A DNA stretch of 64,000 nucleotides, taken from Amycolatopsis lurida (GTDB lineage Bacteria > Actinomycetota > Actinomycetes > Mycobacteriales > Pseudonocardiaceae). Positions within the stretch are counted from its first letter, which is position 1; each line of letters opens with the position of its first letter. Location: NCBI RefSeq assembly GCF_900105055.1, contig NZ_FNTA01000004.1, positions 682,001-746,000 of the forward strand. Direction: 5' to 3'. The position numbers were made by a program, and so were the translations under genes. Below the pieces are notes generated by a model. The model did no database searches. It was not told where the DNA came from and worked only from the letters and a program-made list of their open reading frames with translations. Positions 41,494 to 50,195 of the stretch are shown here, one piece after another.

Positions 41494-41519
41494 GGTTGGA
41501 GGCGGCTGGAAGGGGGTAG
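41494..41519 (+). promoter_or_regulatory. SigB-like promoter of the 39-aa gene
   Basis: GGTT (41494-41497), 16 bases, GGGTAG (41514-41519). It diverges from the methyltransferase promoter by 24 bases. Confidence 0.55.
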
Positions 41520-41550
41520 CCGCAGGGACAAGCGACCGAAGGAGCCCCCG

Positions 41551-41670
41551 ATGGAGAAGAAGGCCGACCCCGGCGAGAAACGGGACGAGGAAGAGCGCGA
41601 AGAGGTTCGCGGGGAGCAGGGCACTTCGTCCGGCGACCCCCACGACGACACCGACCCGCAGTCCGGCTGA
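41551..41670 (+). CDS. Small acidic hydrophilic protein, 39 aa
   Basis: The 39-residue product is extremely hydrophilic, rich in Glu, Asp, Lys and Arg (MEKKADPGEKRDEEEREE start, DPHDDTDPQSG end), and without hydrophobic core; it should be disordered. AAGGAG lies six bases before the ATG and a SigB-type promoter upstream, and a perfect terminator hairpin follows, so it is a real transcription unit despite its size. It resembles in character short hydrophilins or stress peptides; no family is recognised. Confidence 0.6.
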   Translation: MEKKADPGEKRDEEEREEVRGEQGTSSGDPHDDTDPQSG

Positions 41671-41687
41671 GCCGGTACGCGGAACTC

Positions 41688-41714
41688 CTCCCCCGGCTCG
41701 CCCGGCCGGGGGAG
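41688..41714 (+). terminator. Intrinsic terminator after the 39-aa gene
   Basis: CTCCCCCGGC (41688-41697) pairs perfectly with its complement (41705-41714), 7-base loop, followed by TTT. Its last base is also the first of the next promoter's -35 GTTT, so the two units are packed end to end. Confidence 0.8.
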
Positions 41715-41738
41715 TTTCATGGCGTCTTCACGGGGTAT
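41714..41738 (+). promoter_or_regulatory. SigB-like promoter of the DUF4383 gene
   Basis: GTTT (41714-41717), 15 bases, GGGTAT (41733-41738), a full consensus match. Confidence 0.8.
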
Positions 41739-41772
41739 CCGACGGGCTCGCGGCGAGACGGAGGCGTTTCCG

Positions 41773-42204
41773 ATGAACCTGCGTACGACAGGCTTTCTTC
41801 TGCGACCGGTGGTGCTGATCGTCGCACTGGTCCATCTCGTCTTGGGTGTGCTCGGCTTCTTCTTCCTCCCCGAAGCGAACCAGGCGGGCGAGAACACCCT
41901 GTGGATCTTCAGCGCGACCGGCATGTTGGACGTCATCCGCACCGTGCTCGGTGTGCTCGGTCTGGTCGCGGTGATCAAACCGTCCGCGATCCCGGCCTAC
42001 TGCTGGATGGCTTTCGTGGCGTTCGCCGGGTTGACCGCGTTCGGGGTGCTTTCGGCGGGGACGGACCTGTCCGGTGACGCGGTCAATCTCAACTGGGCCG
42101 ACAACACCCTCCACGCGCTGAGCTCGCTCGCGGCACTCCTGGTGGGTATCGCGGCCACTCGTGTTTCCCGGCGAAAGCAAAGTAAGACAAGGGAAAACGT
42201 TTAG
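41773..42204 (+). CDS. DUF4383 four-helix membrane protein
   Basis: The 143-residue protein has four hydrophobic segments (about 8-32, 45-65, 72-90 and 112-133) and the DUF4383 pattern HLVLGVLGFF...NTLHALSSLAALLVG. Function is unknown, but these genes frequently sit under stress sigma factors in actinobacteria. The start ATG 41773 has GGAGG nine bases upstream; the longer frame to 41719 would begin within the promoter. The stop lies three bases after the presumed promoter -35 of the next gene. Confidence 0.85.
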   Translation: MNLRTTGFLLRPVVLIVALVHLVLGVLGFFFLPEANQAGENTLWIFSATGMLDVIRTVLGVLGLVAVIKPSAIPAYCWMAFVAFAGLTAFGVLSAGTDLSGDAVNLNWADNTLHALSSLAALLVGIAATRVSRRKQSKTRENV

Positions 42205-42222
42205 TCCGTTCACAACGGGCAA
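42199..42222 (+). promoter_or_regulatory. Weak SigB-like promoter of gene 42233
   Basis: GTTT (42199-42202), 14 bases, GGGCAA (42217-42222). The -10 deviates (C for T), but the spacing to ATG 42233 is the same as for the leaderless genes. Confidence 0.35.
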
Positions 42223-42232
42223 CTTGGCGGAT

Positions 42233-43198
42233 ATGACGAAAAAGGTCCCGCTCCGGATCCTCCTGTGGCACGTTCACGGGTCCTGGACCGAATCCTTCGT
42301 GCAGGGCGGCCATCGCTACCACTTGCCGCTGCTCGCCGAGGGCGGGCCTTGGGGACGCGGGCTCAGCGGCCGTGACTGGCCCTCCGCCGAGGAGGTCCCG
42401 GTCGACGATCTGAAAGAGCTCGACGTCGACGTCGTCGTCCTCCAGCGGCCCGAGGAGATCCAGCTGGCGGCGCGGTGGCTGCGCCGCCGCCCCGGCAAGG
42501 AAGTGCCCGCCGTCTACGTCGAGCACAACACGCCGCGGGAACACGCGGCCACCACCCGGCACCCGCTGGCCGACCGGGACGACATTCCGCTGGTCCACGT
42601 CACTCATTTCAACGAACTGATGTGGGACTCCGGGAACGCGCCCACGGTGGTCGTCCCGCACGGGATCCCCGATCCGGGTGAGCGCTACACCGGGGAACTC
42701 CCCCACGGCGCCGCCTTGATCAACGAACCCGCGAGGCGTGGGCGGATCACCGGGACCGACCTGCTGCCCGCTTTCGCCGAGATCGCGCCGGTCGACGTGT
42801 ACGGGATCGGCAGCGAAGACCTCGAAGGCCGTCACCCCGCGGTGCGTCCCGGCGGCGACCTGCGCAGCCGGGAACTGCACGCCGAGGTCGCCCGGCGCCG
42901 TGTCTACCTGCACACCGCCCGATGGACGTCGCTGGGGCTCTCGCTGCTCGAAGCGATGCACCTCGGCATGCCGGTCGTCGCACTGGCGACCACCGAAGCC
43001 GTTCTCGCGGTCCCGCCCGACGCAGGTGCCGTCTCGACGGACATCGAGGTACTGGCGCGGGCTTACCGCGAATTGATCCATGAACCCGATTTCGCCGTAC
43101 TGGCGGGGAAATCCGCACGCGAGTTCGCGTTGAGCCATTACGGGCTCGACACGTTCCTCGACCGCTGGGACGCCCTGCTGACCGAGGTGACCGCTTGA
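42233..43198 (+). CDS. Glycosyltransferase, GT4-like
   Basis: The 321-residue protein has a GT-B layout. The donor domain carries the GT4 mark [30 protein letters not shown], with the E-x7-E-type region around [10 protein letters not shown]. The N-terminal acceptor domain opens [20 protein letters not shown]. The sugar donor and acceptor are unknown. Its stop overlaps the next gene's possible TTG start, so both glycosyltransferases probably act on one glycan. It begins the plus-strand pair at the left of the surface-glycan region. Confidence 0.8.
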   Translation: MTKKVPLRILLWHVHGSWTESFVQGGHRYHLPLLAEGGPWGRGLSGRDWPSAEEVPVDDLKELDVDVVVLQRPEEIQLAARWLRRRPGKEVPAVYVEHNTPREHAATTRHPLADRDDIPLVHVTHFNELMWDSGNAPTVVVPHGIPDPGERYTGELPHGAALINEPARRGRITGTDLLPAFAEIAPVDVYGIGSEDLEGRHPAVRPGGDLRSRELHAEVARRRVYLHTARWTSLGLSLLEAMHLGMPVVALATTEAVLAVPPDAGAVSTDIEVLARAYRELIHEPDFAVLAGKSAREFALSHYGLDTFLDRWDALLTEVTA

Positions 43199-43227
43199 CC
43201 ACGCCGATCGCGGCGGGAAGGAGTCCG

Positions 43228-44445
43228 ATGAGGATCGCGATGGTTTCCGAACACGCCAGCCCGCTCGCCGCACTCGGCGGAGCCGACGCCGGGGGCCAGA
43301 ACGTCCACGTCGCCGAGCTTTCCGCCGCGCTGAGCAGGCAGGGCCACGACGTCACCGTCTACACGCGCCGCGAGAACCGGCGCGTCGCCGCGGCGGTCGA
43401 AACGCCGGACGGCTACCGCGTCGTCCACGTCCCGGCGGGGCCGGCGAGGAAGCTGCCGAAGGACGAATTGCTGCCGCATATGGGAGAGTTCGGCCGGATA
43501 CTGCGCTCGCGCTGGGCCAAGGACCGGCCGGACGTCGTCCACGCGCATTTCTGGATGTCCGGCCTGGCTTCGATCCTCGCGGCGAAGGATCTCGGCATCC
43601 CGGTGACCCAGACCTTTCACGCGCTGGGAGTGGTGAAACGGCGCTATCAGGGCAAAAAGGACACAAGCCCGCCCGAACGGATCCGGCTCGAGCGGATGAT
43701 CGCCAAACAGGCCGACCGGGTGATCGCGACCTGCTCGGACGAGGTCTTCGAACTCGTGCGGATGGGCCTGCCGCGCTCCCGCGCGTCCGTCGTCCCTTGT
43801 GGAGTGGCCTTGACCGAGTTCACCCCGGATGGTGGGTGTGCTCCCCGCACGGCTCGCCAGCGGATCGTCAGTGTCGGCAGGCTGGTGCCGCGCAAGGGTT
43901 TCGACCTCGCCATCGCCGCGCTGCCCTCGGTTCCGGACGCGGAACTGGTCATCGCGGGCGGCCCGGACGCGGGCCCGCTCGACGAGGCTCCGGAAGTGCG
44001 GCGGCTCCGGAAGATCGCCGACCAGGCCGGCGTCGCCGACCGCGTACACCTGGCGGGACTGGTGTCCCGCGAGAACATGCCCGCGCTTCTGCGCTCCGCG
44101 GACGCGGTGGTCTGCACGCCTTGGTACGAACCGTTCGGCATCGTGCCGCTGGAGGCGATGGCGTGCGGCGTCCCGGTCGTGGCGACCGCCGTCGGCGGGC
44201 TGACCGACACCGTCGTCGACGGCGTCACGGGCCTGCTGGTCCCGCCGCGCAACCCGAAGGACCTGGCGGGAGCACTGCGGCGGCTCCTCAGTGATGCCTC
44301 GGCACGCGAGTCCTTCGGGATCGCCGGGACCGACCGGGTGCGGGCGCGCTACTCGTGGGACCGGGTGGCCGCGGACACCTTGCGTACTTATGGGCGGGTT
44401 TTGAGCGGGGAGACGGAAGTGGCGACTGCCGCTTCGCCTTCCTGA
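43228..44445 (+). CDS. Glycosyltransferase family 4
   Basis: The 405-residue enzyme is a canonical GT-B/GT4: [21 protein letters not shown] at the N-terminus (as in sucrose synthase/MshA-like enzymes), [28 protein letters not shown], the donor site [28 protein letters not shown] with the E-x7-E motif. It should retain anomeric configuration and use a nucleotide sugar. ATG 43228 has GGAAGGAG at short spacing; an alternative TTG at 43195 overlaps the stop of the preceding gene by four bases and would add 11 residues. Followed by hairpin repeats. Confidence 0.85.
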   Translation: MRIAMVSEHASPLAALGGADAGGQNVHVAELSAALSRQGHDVTVYTRRENRRVAAAVETPDGYRVVHVPAGPARKLPKDELLPHMGEFGRILRSRWAKDRPDVVHAHFWMSGLASILAAKDLGIPVTQTFHALGVVKRRYQGKKDTSPPERIRLERMIAKQADRVIATCSDEVFELVRMGLPRSRASVVPCGVALTEFTPDGGCAPRTARQRIVSVGRLVPRKGFDLAIAALPSVPDAELVIAGGPDAGPLDEAPEVRRLRKIADQAGVADRVHLAGLVSRENMPALLRSADAVVCTPWYEPFGIVPLEAMACGVPVVATAVGGLTDTVVDGVTGLLVPPRNPKDLAGALRRLLSDASARESFGIAGTDRVRARYSWDRVAADTLRTYGRVLSGETEVATAASPS

Positions 44446-44509
44446 CCCTTCAGGCGGCTTTCGCGGTGCGCTGAGCCGGTTTCGTCCGCGCCCCTGTCCA
44501 CCCGTCGAT

Positions 44510-44606
44510 GTTGCGAAAGTGGCTTTCACAACCTTGAAGGTTGCGAAAGTGGCTTTCGCAACACCGACCTACCCACCCCACCGACGTTGCGAAGCGCCTT
44601 TCGCAT
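44510..44606. repeat. Three tandem GTTGCGAAAG palindromes
   Basis: Near-palindromes of 21-23 bases lie at 44510-44532, 44540-44562 and 44586-44606, each opening GTTGCGAA and closing in its complement around GTGG or GCGC. The first is the exact reverse complement of a single copy at 57563-57585. Located between convergent genes, they can form several alternative hairpins and serve as terminators. The third abuts the TGA stop of the minus-strand gene. Confidence 0.75.
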
Positions 44607-45511
44607 CACCCCACGTACCGTCGCGCCAACGACTTCCGCTGCGACTCCTCCAGCAGCACCAGCCCGCGCTCCACTCCCGCCGGGACCACCGCACGCTCTC
44701 GCAGCACCCAGGGGATCCCCCGCATCGCTTCCGCCACCGCCGCGAACGTGGCCCGGTCGAACGGCGCCGAACGCAGCACCGTGACCATCCGGCGCGCGAT
44801 GCTGCCGGGTGGACGGCGCAGCCACAACGTCCACAGGGTGTTGCGGATGCCGAGCTGACGACGCCGCCGCGGATCGCGGACGGCCGAGGGGGCATGGTGG
44901 ATCACCATCTCCTCGTCCCAGCACATCCACCAGCCCTTGGCCGCGAGGTCGAGGGCGAACAGCTCCTCCTCTCCGCCGAGCCACATCCGGTCGGAGAAGC
45001 CGCCGACCTCGTGGAACGCGCGGACGCGGACGGCCGACAGACCCGCCATGACACCCAGCAGCGCCGGGCCGGGCAGCCAGTCCGGGCCTGGGACCGGTGA
45101 GTGCCGCAGCTCCGGGGTGATCGGGTCCTCGGTCAGAGCCGGCTCCACCAGGCATCGCCCGGTCACCACACCCAGCCCGGGATGGGCGTCGAGCTGCTCG
45201 ACGGCTCGCCGCAGGGACCCCGGCTGCCACCGGGTGTCGTCGTCGCAGAAAGCCACATACGGCGTCTCCACCGCACGGACGGCGAGATTGCGTGCGACGG
45301 CGCCGAGGTTCCGGGACGAGCGGATCACCCGGATCGACGGGAACCGTTCCTCGACGGCGTCCGCCGTACCGTCGCGGGAAGCGTTGTCCACCACCACGAT
45401 CGGCGCCGCGTCGGGCAGCGCGATCATCGAGCCGAGGGTTTCCAGCAGCTGCCCGCGCCGGTTGTGCGTGATCACCACGACCGTGATCCGGTCCGTCACT
45501 TCATCCTCCAT
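44606..45511 (-). CDS. Glycosyltransferase family 2
   Basis: The 301-residue GT-A enzyme has ITVVVITHNRRGQLLETLGS, VVVDNASRDGTAD, the metal-binding CDDDTRWQPGS (DxD-type) and WLGGEEELFALDLAAKGWW with the catalytic ED-like pair. It resembles rhamnosyl- or related transferases of surface polysaccharides. ATG 45511 overlaps the end of the preceding glycosyltransferase gene by 11 bases, and a GTG four codons downstream is possible. It is the last gene of a three-gene minus-strand operon beginning with the pyruvyl transferase. Confidence 0.85.
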   Translation of the reverse strand: MEDEVTDRITVVVITHNRRGQLLETLGSMIALPDAAPIVVVDNASRDGTADAVEERFPSIRVIRSSRNLGAVARNLAVRAVETPYVAFCDDDTRWQPGSLRRAVEQLDAHPGLGVVTGRCLVEPALTEDPITPELRHSPVPGPDWLPGPALLGVMAGLSAVRVRAFHEVGGFSDRMWLGGEEELFALDLAAKGWWMCWDEEMVIHHAPSAVRDPRRRRQLGIRNTLWTLWLRRPPGSIARRMVTVLRSAPFDRATFAAVAEAMRGIPWVLRERAVVPAGVERGLVLLEESQRKSLARRYVG

Positions 45512-46373
45512 GGGCGTGTTCCAGAACGCGGATGCGGCGCTCCACCGAGGCGGGCAGCCGTTGCCGGTCGGCGAGCGCGCGGGGCAGCCGCCGGAGCACC
45601 CCGGCGAGCGCGCCGAGCACATGTGGTTCGCGGGGTACCCTGACCAGCGCCCGGAATCCTTCGGCGAGACAACGGCGTACGGGCCGCCTCATCACCGTGA
45701 TCAGCATCCGGTTGCGGAGTTCGGCGCGCTCACGCCACGACGGCGACGGCCGCACCGGCGACGGATGGTGGTGCGCCCGCACGTCCTCGGCGTAGCAGAG
45801 CCACCAGCCGCGTGCAGCCAGGTCGTAGGACAGCAGCCGCTCCTCGGCACCGAAATGCAGCAGGGGGTGGAAACCCGCCGCCTGCAGATAGGCGGACCGC
45901 CGGACGACCGCGGAGCAGGCGAGGAACCCGAGCACCGCGGGCCCGGGAAGCCCGTCGGGCTTGCCGAGGGGGCTGGCGGCCATCAGCGAGACGACCGGAT
46001 CCTCCCGTTCTTCCTCCCCCACCAGGGTTTTCGCGGCGACCAGGCCGACGTCGCCGTGCGTGTCGAGGATGCGCTCGGCCTCGGCGAGCGCGTCCTCCGC
46101 CCACCAGGAATCGTCGTCGCTGAAGGCGACATAGGGCGTCCGCGCCACCGCGACCCCGAGATTCCTCGCGGACACACCGATGTTGCGGGGCAGCCGGACG
46201 ACGCGCACCCCCGGGAACGCGGCGGCCATGGCCGCCGTGCCGTCGGACGAGCCGTTGTCCACCACCACGATCGGCGGTGGCGGCCGCAGCGCGGTGAGCC
46301 GTCGCAATGTCCGTTCCAGTTCCGGTGCCCGATCGCGGGTGGCGATCACCACCGTCGTCGCGGTCGCGCTCAT
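45501..46373 (-). CDS. Glycosyltransferase family 2
   Basis: The 290-residue protein is a paralogue of its neighbour: TTVVIATRDRAPELERTLRRL, VVVDNGSSDGTAAM, SDDDSWWAEDAL and HFGAEERLLSYDLAARGWW align motif by motif, so the two arose by duplication and probably act in sequence on one glycan. It starts at ATG 46373, which overlaps the stop of the pyruvyl transferase gene (ATGA). Longer frames to 46487 add Arg/Gly-rich sequence that belongs to the antisense of the neighbouring gene and are rejected. Confidence 0.85.
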   Translation of the reverse strand: MSATATTVVIATRDRAPELERTLRRLTALRPPPPIVVVDNGSSDGTAAMAAAFPGVRVVRLPRNIGVSARNLGVAVARTPYVAFSDDDSWWAEDALAEAERILDTHGDVGLVAAKTLVGEEEREDPVVSLMAASPLGKPDGLPGPAVLGFLACSAVVRRSAYLQAAGFHPLLHFGAEERLLSYDLAARGWWLCYAEDVRAHHHPSPVRPSPSWRERAELRNRMLITVMRRPVRRCLAEGFRALVRVPREPHVLGALAGVLRRLPRALADRQRLPASVERRIRVLEHAHGG

Positions 46374-47257
46374 CGCACCGGCCTGGTCTTGAGCGCCTTC
46401 ACCATGTCCCGCATCAGCCCGTCGTCGCCGGGCAGCGCGCGCAGCGCGGCCATCGCCCGGCCCTGTACCGAGGAACACCAGCGCCACCAGGAGTCGAGCA
46501 CGTCCCGGTTGGCCGCTTCCTCGGCGGGCACGAGAGCGGGCCAGCCGAGCGCGTCGGCCTGTGCGGTGACCTTGCCGCCGCCCTCGACCGGGTCGATGGC
46601 CAAGGCGGGCACACCTGCCTGCAGACTCAGGACCAGCCCGTGCAGCCGCGTCGTGACCACGACGTCCAGATGCGACAGGATCGACGTGAACTGGTCCGGT
46701 GTCTCACAGCGTTCCCAATCCGACGCCGCCAGCCGCGTGTCGAGCGGCACCCGGGCGCAGTCGACCCCGGCGATCCAGTCCTTCACCGAGGCGTGCACCG
46801 CCGCGTGGTGGCCCAAGTCGCCGTACTCCTGTTGTCCCGGCGCCAGGATCACCCCCGTCACCAGTACCGTGTCGGTCGGCACGCCCAGGGAAAGGTCCGG
46901 CGAGCCGAGTCCGCCCTGGTCCCGGGCGAAGATTTCGTCGAAGCCCGTGACCGTGTCGTCCTCCGGATCGATCACCGAGACCCCGACGGCGATCCGGTGG
47001 CAGTGGGCGAACCGCCGATGCACCTCGCGTACCTGCCTGCCGTGCGCGGGCCCGCAGACGAACACCACGTGGCTGTACCGCGCCGGATCCACCTCTTCGT
47101 AGTTCACGTCGCCCGGCCGATAGACCGGGCTCCACGCCAGGTCGTGCGGAAGCCCCATGGTAGATAACGCCTCGTCGACCCTGCGCATGCTGAGAACGTC
47201 TCCTGCCGTCGCTTCGCCGTGCCGGAAGCTCGCCCAGCCGATCACCAATGCACGCAT
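46370..47257 (-). CDS. Polysaccharide pyruvyl transferase family protein
   Basis: The 295-residue protein fits the CsaB/WcaK pyruvyl transferase family: ALVIGWASFRHGEATAGD at the N-terminus and the conserved TTRLHGLVLSLQAGVPALAI followed by EGGGKV near the C-terminus. Such enzymes add pyruvate ketals from phosphoenolpyruvate to sugars in cell-wall or capsule glycans. It is the first gene of an operon with two GT2 enzymes. The promoter is of SigB type, ten bases before the ATG, and diverges from that of the UDP-xylose-synthase-like gene. Confidence 0.85.
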   Translation of the reverse strand: MRALVIGWASFRHGEATAGDVLSMRRVDEALSTMGLPHDLAWSPVYRPGDVNYEEVDPARYSHVVFVCGPAHGRQVREVHRRFAHCHRIAVGVSVIDPEDDTVTGFDEIFARDQGGLGSPDLSLGVPTDTVLVTGVILAPGQQEYGDLGHHAAVHASVKDWIAGVDCARVPLDTRLAASDWERCETPDQFTSILSHLDVVVTTRLHGLVLSLQAGVPALAIDPVEGGGKVTAQADALGWPALVPAEEAANRDVLDSWWRWCSSVQGRAMAALRALPGDDGLMRDMVKALKTRPVR

Positions 47258-47266
47258 ATCCGAGGC

Positions 47267-47291
47267 TTACCCCTCATCTCCTGATTCACAC
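47267..47291 (-). promoter_or_regulatory. SigB-like promoter of the pyruvyl transferase/GT operon
   Basis: On the minus strand GTGT (47288-47291), 15 bases, GGGTAA (47267-47272). The ATG at 47257 follows ten bases later. Confidence 0.55.
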
Positions 47292-47292
47292 G

Positions 47293-47318
47293 GTTTTTCC
47301 GCCCCTTACCGCGGGTAG
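47293..47318 (+). promoter_or_regulatory. SigB-like promoter of the UXS-like gene
   Basis: GTTT (47293-47296), 16 bases, GGGTAG (47313-47318). ATG 47328 follows after nine bases; leaderless. Confidence 0.75.
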
Positions 47319-47327
47319 CCAGTCGCC

Positions 47328-48287
47328 ATGAACAGAGTGCTGGTGACCGGGGGCGCGGGTTTCGTCGGTTCGCATCTGTGCGAACGTCTGCTGGACGCGG
47401 GCACGGAGGTCGTCGCGGCCGACAATTTCGCCACGGCCGTCACGGCCAACGTGGCGCATCTGCTCGAGCGGCCGGGGTTCCGGCTTCTCGCCCGCGACGT
47501 CACCGGGCCGATGAGTGCGCCCGGCCCGTTCGACGTCGTCTTCCACCTCGCGTCCGCCGCCTCGCCCCGTGACTACTTCCGCCTGCCGCTCGAGACGCTG
47601 CGCGCGGGCTCGCACGGCACAGAGCGAGCGCTGGACATCGCCGAACGCGACGACGCCCGCTTCGTCCTCGCTTCGACGAGCGAGGTCTACGGCGATCCGC
47701 AGGAGCACCCGCAGCGCGAGGAATACTGGGGGAACGTGAACCCGATCGGACCGCGCAGCGTCTACGACGAGGCCAAGCGGTACGCCGAAGCGCTCACGTC
47801 GGCCATGCGCCGGGAACGGGCCGTGAACACCGGCATAGCCCGGATCTTCAACACCTACGGCCCGCGCATGCGCCCCGACGACGGCCGCATGATCCCGACG
47901 TTCATCGGACAGGCGCTGGCGGGCGAGCCGCTCACCGTGACCGGCACCGGCGACCAGACCCGTTCCCTCTGCTACGTCGACGACACGGTCGGCGGGCTGA
48001 TCGCGCTGGCCGGCTCCGACGTGCCCGGCCCGGTGAATCTGGGCAATCCGCACGAACTCACCGTGCTGCGGATCGCGGAGGAGGTCCTGGCCGTCACCGG
48101 CAGCGCGTCGCGGATCGAGCACGTCGAAGCGGCGGTCGACGATCCGGCCCGCCGCTGCCCGGACATCTCCCGTGCCCGCCGGGAGCTCGGCTGGGAGCCG
48201 GAAGTCCCGCTGACGGAAGGACTTCCGCGCACCGTCGCCTGGTTCGCGCGGCGGCGGTCCGGCCCCCACCCGGCCGTCGGTGCGTGA
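47328..48287 (+). CDS. NAD-dependent epimerase/decarboxylase, UDP-xylose synthase-like
   Basis: The 319-residue short-chain dehydrogenase has [71 protein letters not shown] split over the catalytic YxxxK, and [16 protein letters not shown]. The SAASP and NVNPIGPRS blocks are those of UDP-glucuronate decarboxylases. With the UDP-glucose dehydrogenase at 53728 it could convert UDP-glucose through UDP-glucuronate to UDP-xylose for the glycosyltransferases nearby. It has its own leaderless SigB-type promoter. Confidence 0.85.
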   Translation: MNRVLVTGGAGFVGSHLCERLLDAGTEVVAADNFATAVTANVAHLLERPGFRLLARDVTGPMSAPGPFDVVFHLASAASPRDYFRLPLETLRAGSHGTERALDIAERDDARFVLASTSEVYGDPQEHPQREEYWGNVNPIGPRSVYDEAKRYAEALTSAMRRERAVNTGIARIFNTYGPRMRPDDGRMIPTFIGQALAGEPLTVTGTGDQTRSLCYVDDTVGGLIALAGSDVPGPVNLGNPHELTVLRIAEEVLAVTGSASRIEHVEAAVDDPARRCPDISRARRELGWEPEVPLTEGLPRTVAWFARRRSGPHPAVGA

Positions 48288-48288
48288 A

Positions 48289-48384
48289 CCCGTAACTCAC
48301 GTGCTTAGAGGCGGAACACGCGTGCTTGAAGCCGGACCGGCTCTGATCACGTGAGTTACGGCTTCAATCACGTGAGTCACGGGT
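48289..48384. repeat. Palindromic intergenic element, copy of the 31.9-kb family
   Basis: CCGTAACTCACGTG (48290-48303) pairs with its exact complement at 48348-48361, and again with one mismatch with 48370-48384. The unit is the same CGTAACTC[GA]CGTG motif as at 31896-31998. It follows the stop of the UXS-like gene by two bases and should act as its terminator. The rest of the 270-base gap to the next gene holds the carbamoyltransferase promoter and nothing else I can identify. Confidence 0.7.
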
Positions 48385-48476
48385 CTGGACACGCGAATGA
48401 CGAATCGGAGCCCGGCCCTGAATCCCCGGAGAGACGCTTCGCTCAGTAGCGACGTCCTGGGCTTTTGCGCCGCGTC

Positions 48477-48501
48477 GTTTATCGCCGACTGCACCGGGTA
48501 G
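48477..48501 (+). promoter_or_regulatory. SigB-like promoter of the heptose-glycan operon
   Basis: GTTT (48477-48480), 15 bases, GGGTAG (48496-48501). It precedes the carbamoyltransferase GTG by 57 bases and probably drives seven genes to 55646. Confidence 0.7.
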
Positions 48502-48557
48502 CGCTACGGGAGTAAGCGCGGGTCACGGCCCGCATCCCCGACCGGAGAGGTGGCCCG

Positions 48558-50180
48558 GTGCGCATACTCGGTGTCAACGCCGTTTTCCACGACCCGGCCG
48601 CGGCCCTCGTGGTCGATGGTGAGATCGTGGCCGCGGCGGAGGAAGAACGGTTCAGCCGTCGCAAGCACGGCAAGCGGCCGGTGCCGTTCTCCGCTTGGGA
48701 ACAGCCGGCCGAAGCCGCCGCATGGTGCTTGGCGGAGGCGGGAATCTCCGCGCAGGATCTCGACGTCGTCGGCTATTCGTACGATCCGGCGCTCGTCGAG
48801 CCGGGCCTGGCGGGGCATGACGGGAAGAACGAATGCCTCCGCACCGACTTCGCCCGGCGGGCTCCCGCGTTCCTCAAGGCGGCCTTGCCCGGGCTGGATC
48901 CCGCGACCGTCCGGTTCGTCCGGCACCACGTCGCGCACGCCGCCTCGGCCGCGCTCGCCGCGCCGTTCGACGACTGCGCGGTACTGGTGGCCGACGGCCG
49001 CGGCGAGAGCACGTCCTATCTCGCGGGCGAGTACCGCGACGGCAAGTTCGAAGAGCTCGCCGAGCAACGGCTCCCCCATTCCCTCGGGCTGATGTACGAG
49101 GATCTGACCGAGCACCTCGGATTCGCCCGGTCCAGCGACGAGTACAAGGTGATGGCGCTGGCCTCCTATGGGAAGCCCCGCTTCCTCGACCGGATCGCGG
49201 AGAGCGTGCACACCAACGGAATGGGGTTCCGTACCGACGAGATCGACTGGGCCTCGTTCGCGCCCGCCGTCGAACCGGGGCAGGAACCCGGGCAGATCCA
49301 CGCCGATCTGACCGCGAGCGTGCAGCGCTGCCTGGAGGACGTGCTCCTCGAACTCGCGGCCAAGGTCCACGAGCACACCGGACACACCGACCTCGCGATG
49401 GCGGGCGGGATCGCGCTCAACTGCGTCGCCAACACCCGGCTCCACGCCGAGGGTCCGTTCGACCGGATCTGGGTTCAGCCCGCCGCCGGTGACGCCGGCA
49501 CCGCGCTCGGCGCGGCGCTGCAACTCGCCGCCGACTTCGGTGAACGCGGGAGCCCGATGACCGGTGCGGACCTGGGCCGCGGCTTCACGGACGACCAGCT
49601 GGAGAACGCGCTCAAGACCGCTAACGTGCGCTACGAGCGCCCGGACGACGTCGCGGAGGCCGTCGCCGAAGCGCTGGCCGATAACCGGATCGTGGCCTGG
49701 TTCCAGGGCCGATCCGAATTCGGCCCGCGCGCGCTCGGGCACCGGTCGCTGCTCGCGCATCCCGGGCACGAGGCCAATCTGGAACGGCTGAACGACGTGA
49801 AGGGCCGCGAACAGTTCCGCCCGGTCGCCCCGATGGTGCTCGAGGAACGCGCGGGTGACATCTTCTCCCGCGGCCCGCTTCCCAGCCCGTACATGCTCTT
49901 CGTACACGACGTCGCGCCGGAGTGGAGGGATCGCATCCCGGCCGTCACGCATGTCGACGGCACCGCCCGCGTGCAGACCGTCGACGCCGCCGTCGAACCG
50001 CTCGTGGCGAGAATGCTCGGCGCGTTCGAACGGCGTACCGGACTGCCCGCCGTGGTCAACACCAGCCTCAACACCGCGGGCAGGCCGATGGTCGATTCCC
50101 CGCGCGACGCGCTGGAGTGCTTCGGTTCGGCCCCCATCGACCTGCTCGCCCTCGGACCTTTCGTGGTCCGCCGTCCCTGA
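48558..50180 (+). CDS. Carbamoyltransferase, NodU/CmcH family
   Basis: The 540-residue enzyme has the two-domain NodU plan: an ASKHA-like N-terminal domain (ILGVNAVFHDPAAALVVDG, RHHVAHAASAA with metal-binding His pair, MAGGIALNCVAN) and the YrdC-like carbamoylation part (GRSEFGPRALGHRS, REQFRPVAPMVLEE, VNTSLNTAGRPMVDSP). It transfers carbamoyl from carbamoyl phosphate to a sugar hydroxyl. Starting a glycan operon, it probably decorates the heptose-type sugar. GTG 48558 has GAGAGG upstream. The next gene follows after 15 bases. Confidence 0.9.
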   Translation: MRILGVNAVFHDPAAALVVDGEIVAAAEEERFSRRKHGKRPVPFSAWEQPAEAAAWCLAEAGISAQDLDVVGYSYDPALVEPGLAGHDGKNECLRTDFARRAPAFLKAALPGLDPATVRFVRHHVAHAASAALAAPFDDCAVLVADGRGESTSYLAGEYRDGKFEELAEQRLPHSLGLMYEDLTEHLGFARSSDEYKVMALASYGKPRFLDRIAESVHTNGMGFRTDEIDWASFAPAVEPGQEPGQIHADLTASVQRCLEDVLLELAAKVHEHTGHTDLAMAGGIALNCVANTRLHAEGPFDRIWVQPAAGDAGTALGAALQLAADFGERGSPMTGADLGRGFTDDQLENALKTANVRYERPDDVAEAVAEALADNRIVAWFQGRSEFGPRALGHRSLLAHPGHEANLERLNDVKGREQFRPVAPMVLEERAGDIFSRGPLPSPYMLFVHDVAPEWRDRIPAVTHVDGTARVQTVDAAVEPLVARMLGAFERRTGLPAVVNTSLNTAGRPMVDSPRDALECFGSAPIDLLALGPFVVRRP

Positions 50181-50195
50181 CCTTGGAGGTGTGTC

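Noticed and set aside
44510-44606. Attachment site or integration boundary
   Set aside because: The repeats are palindromes found elsewhere in the window and no integrase or tRNA gene is nearby.
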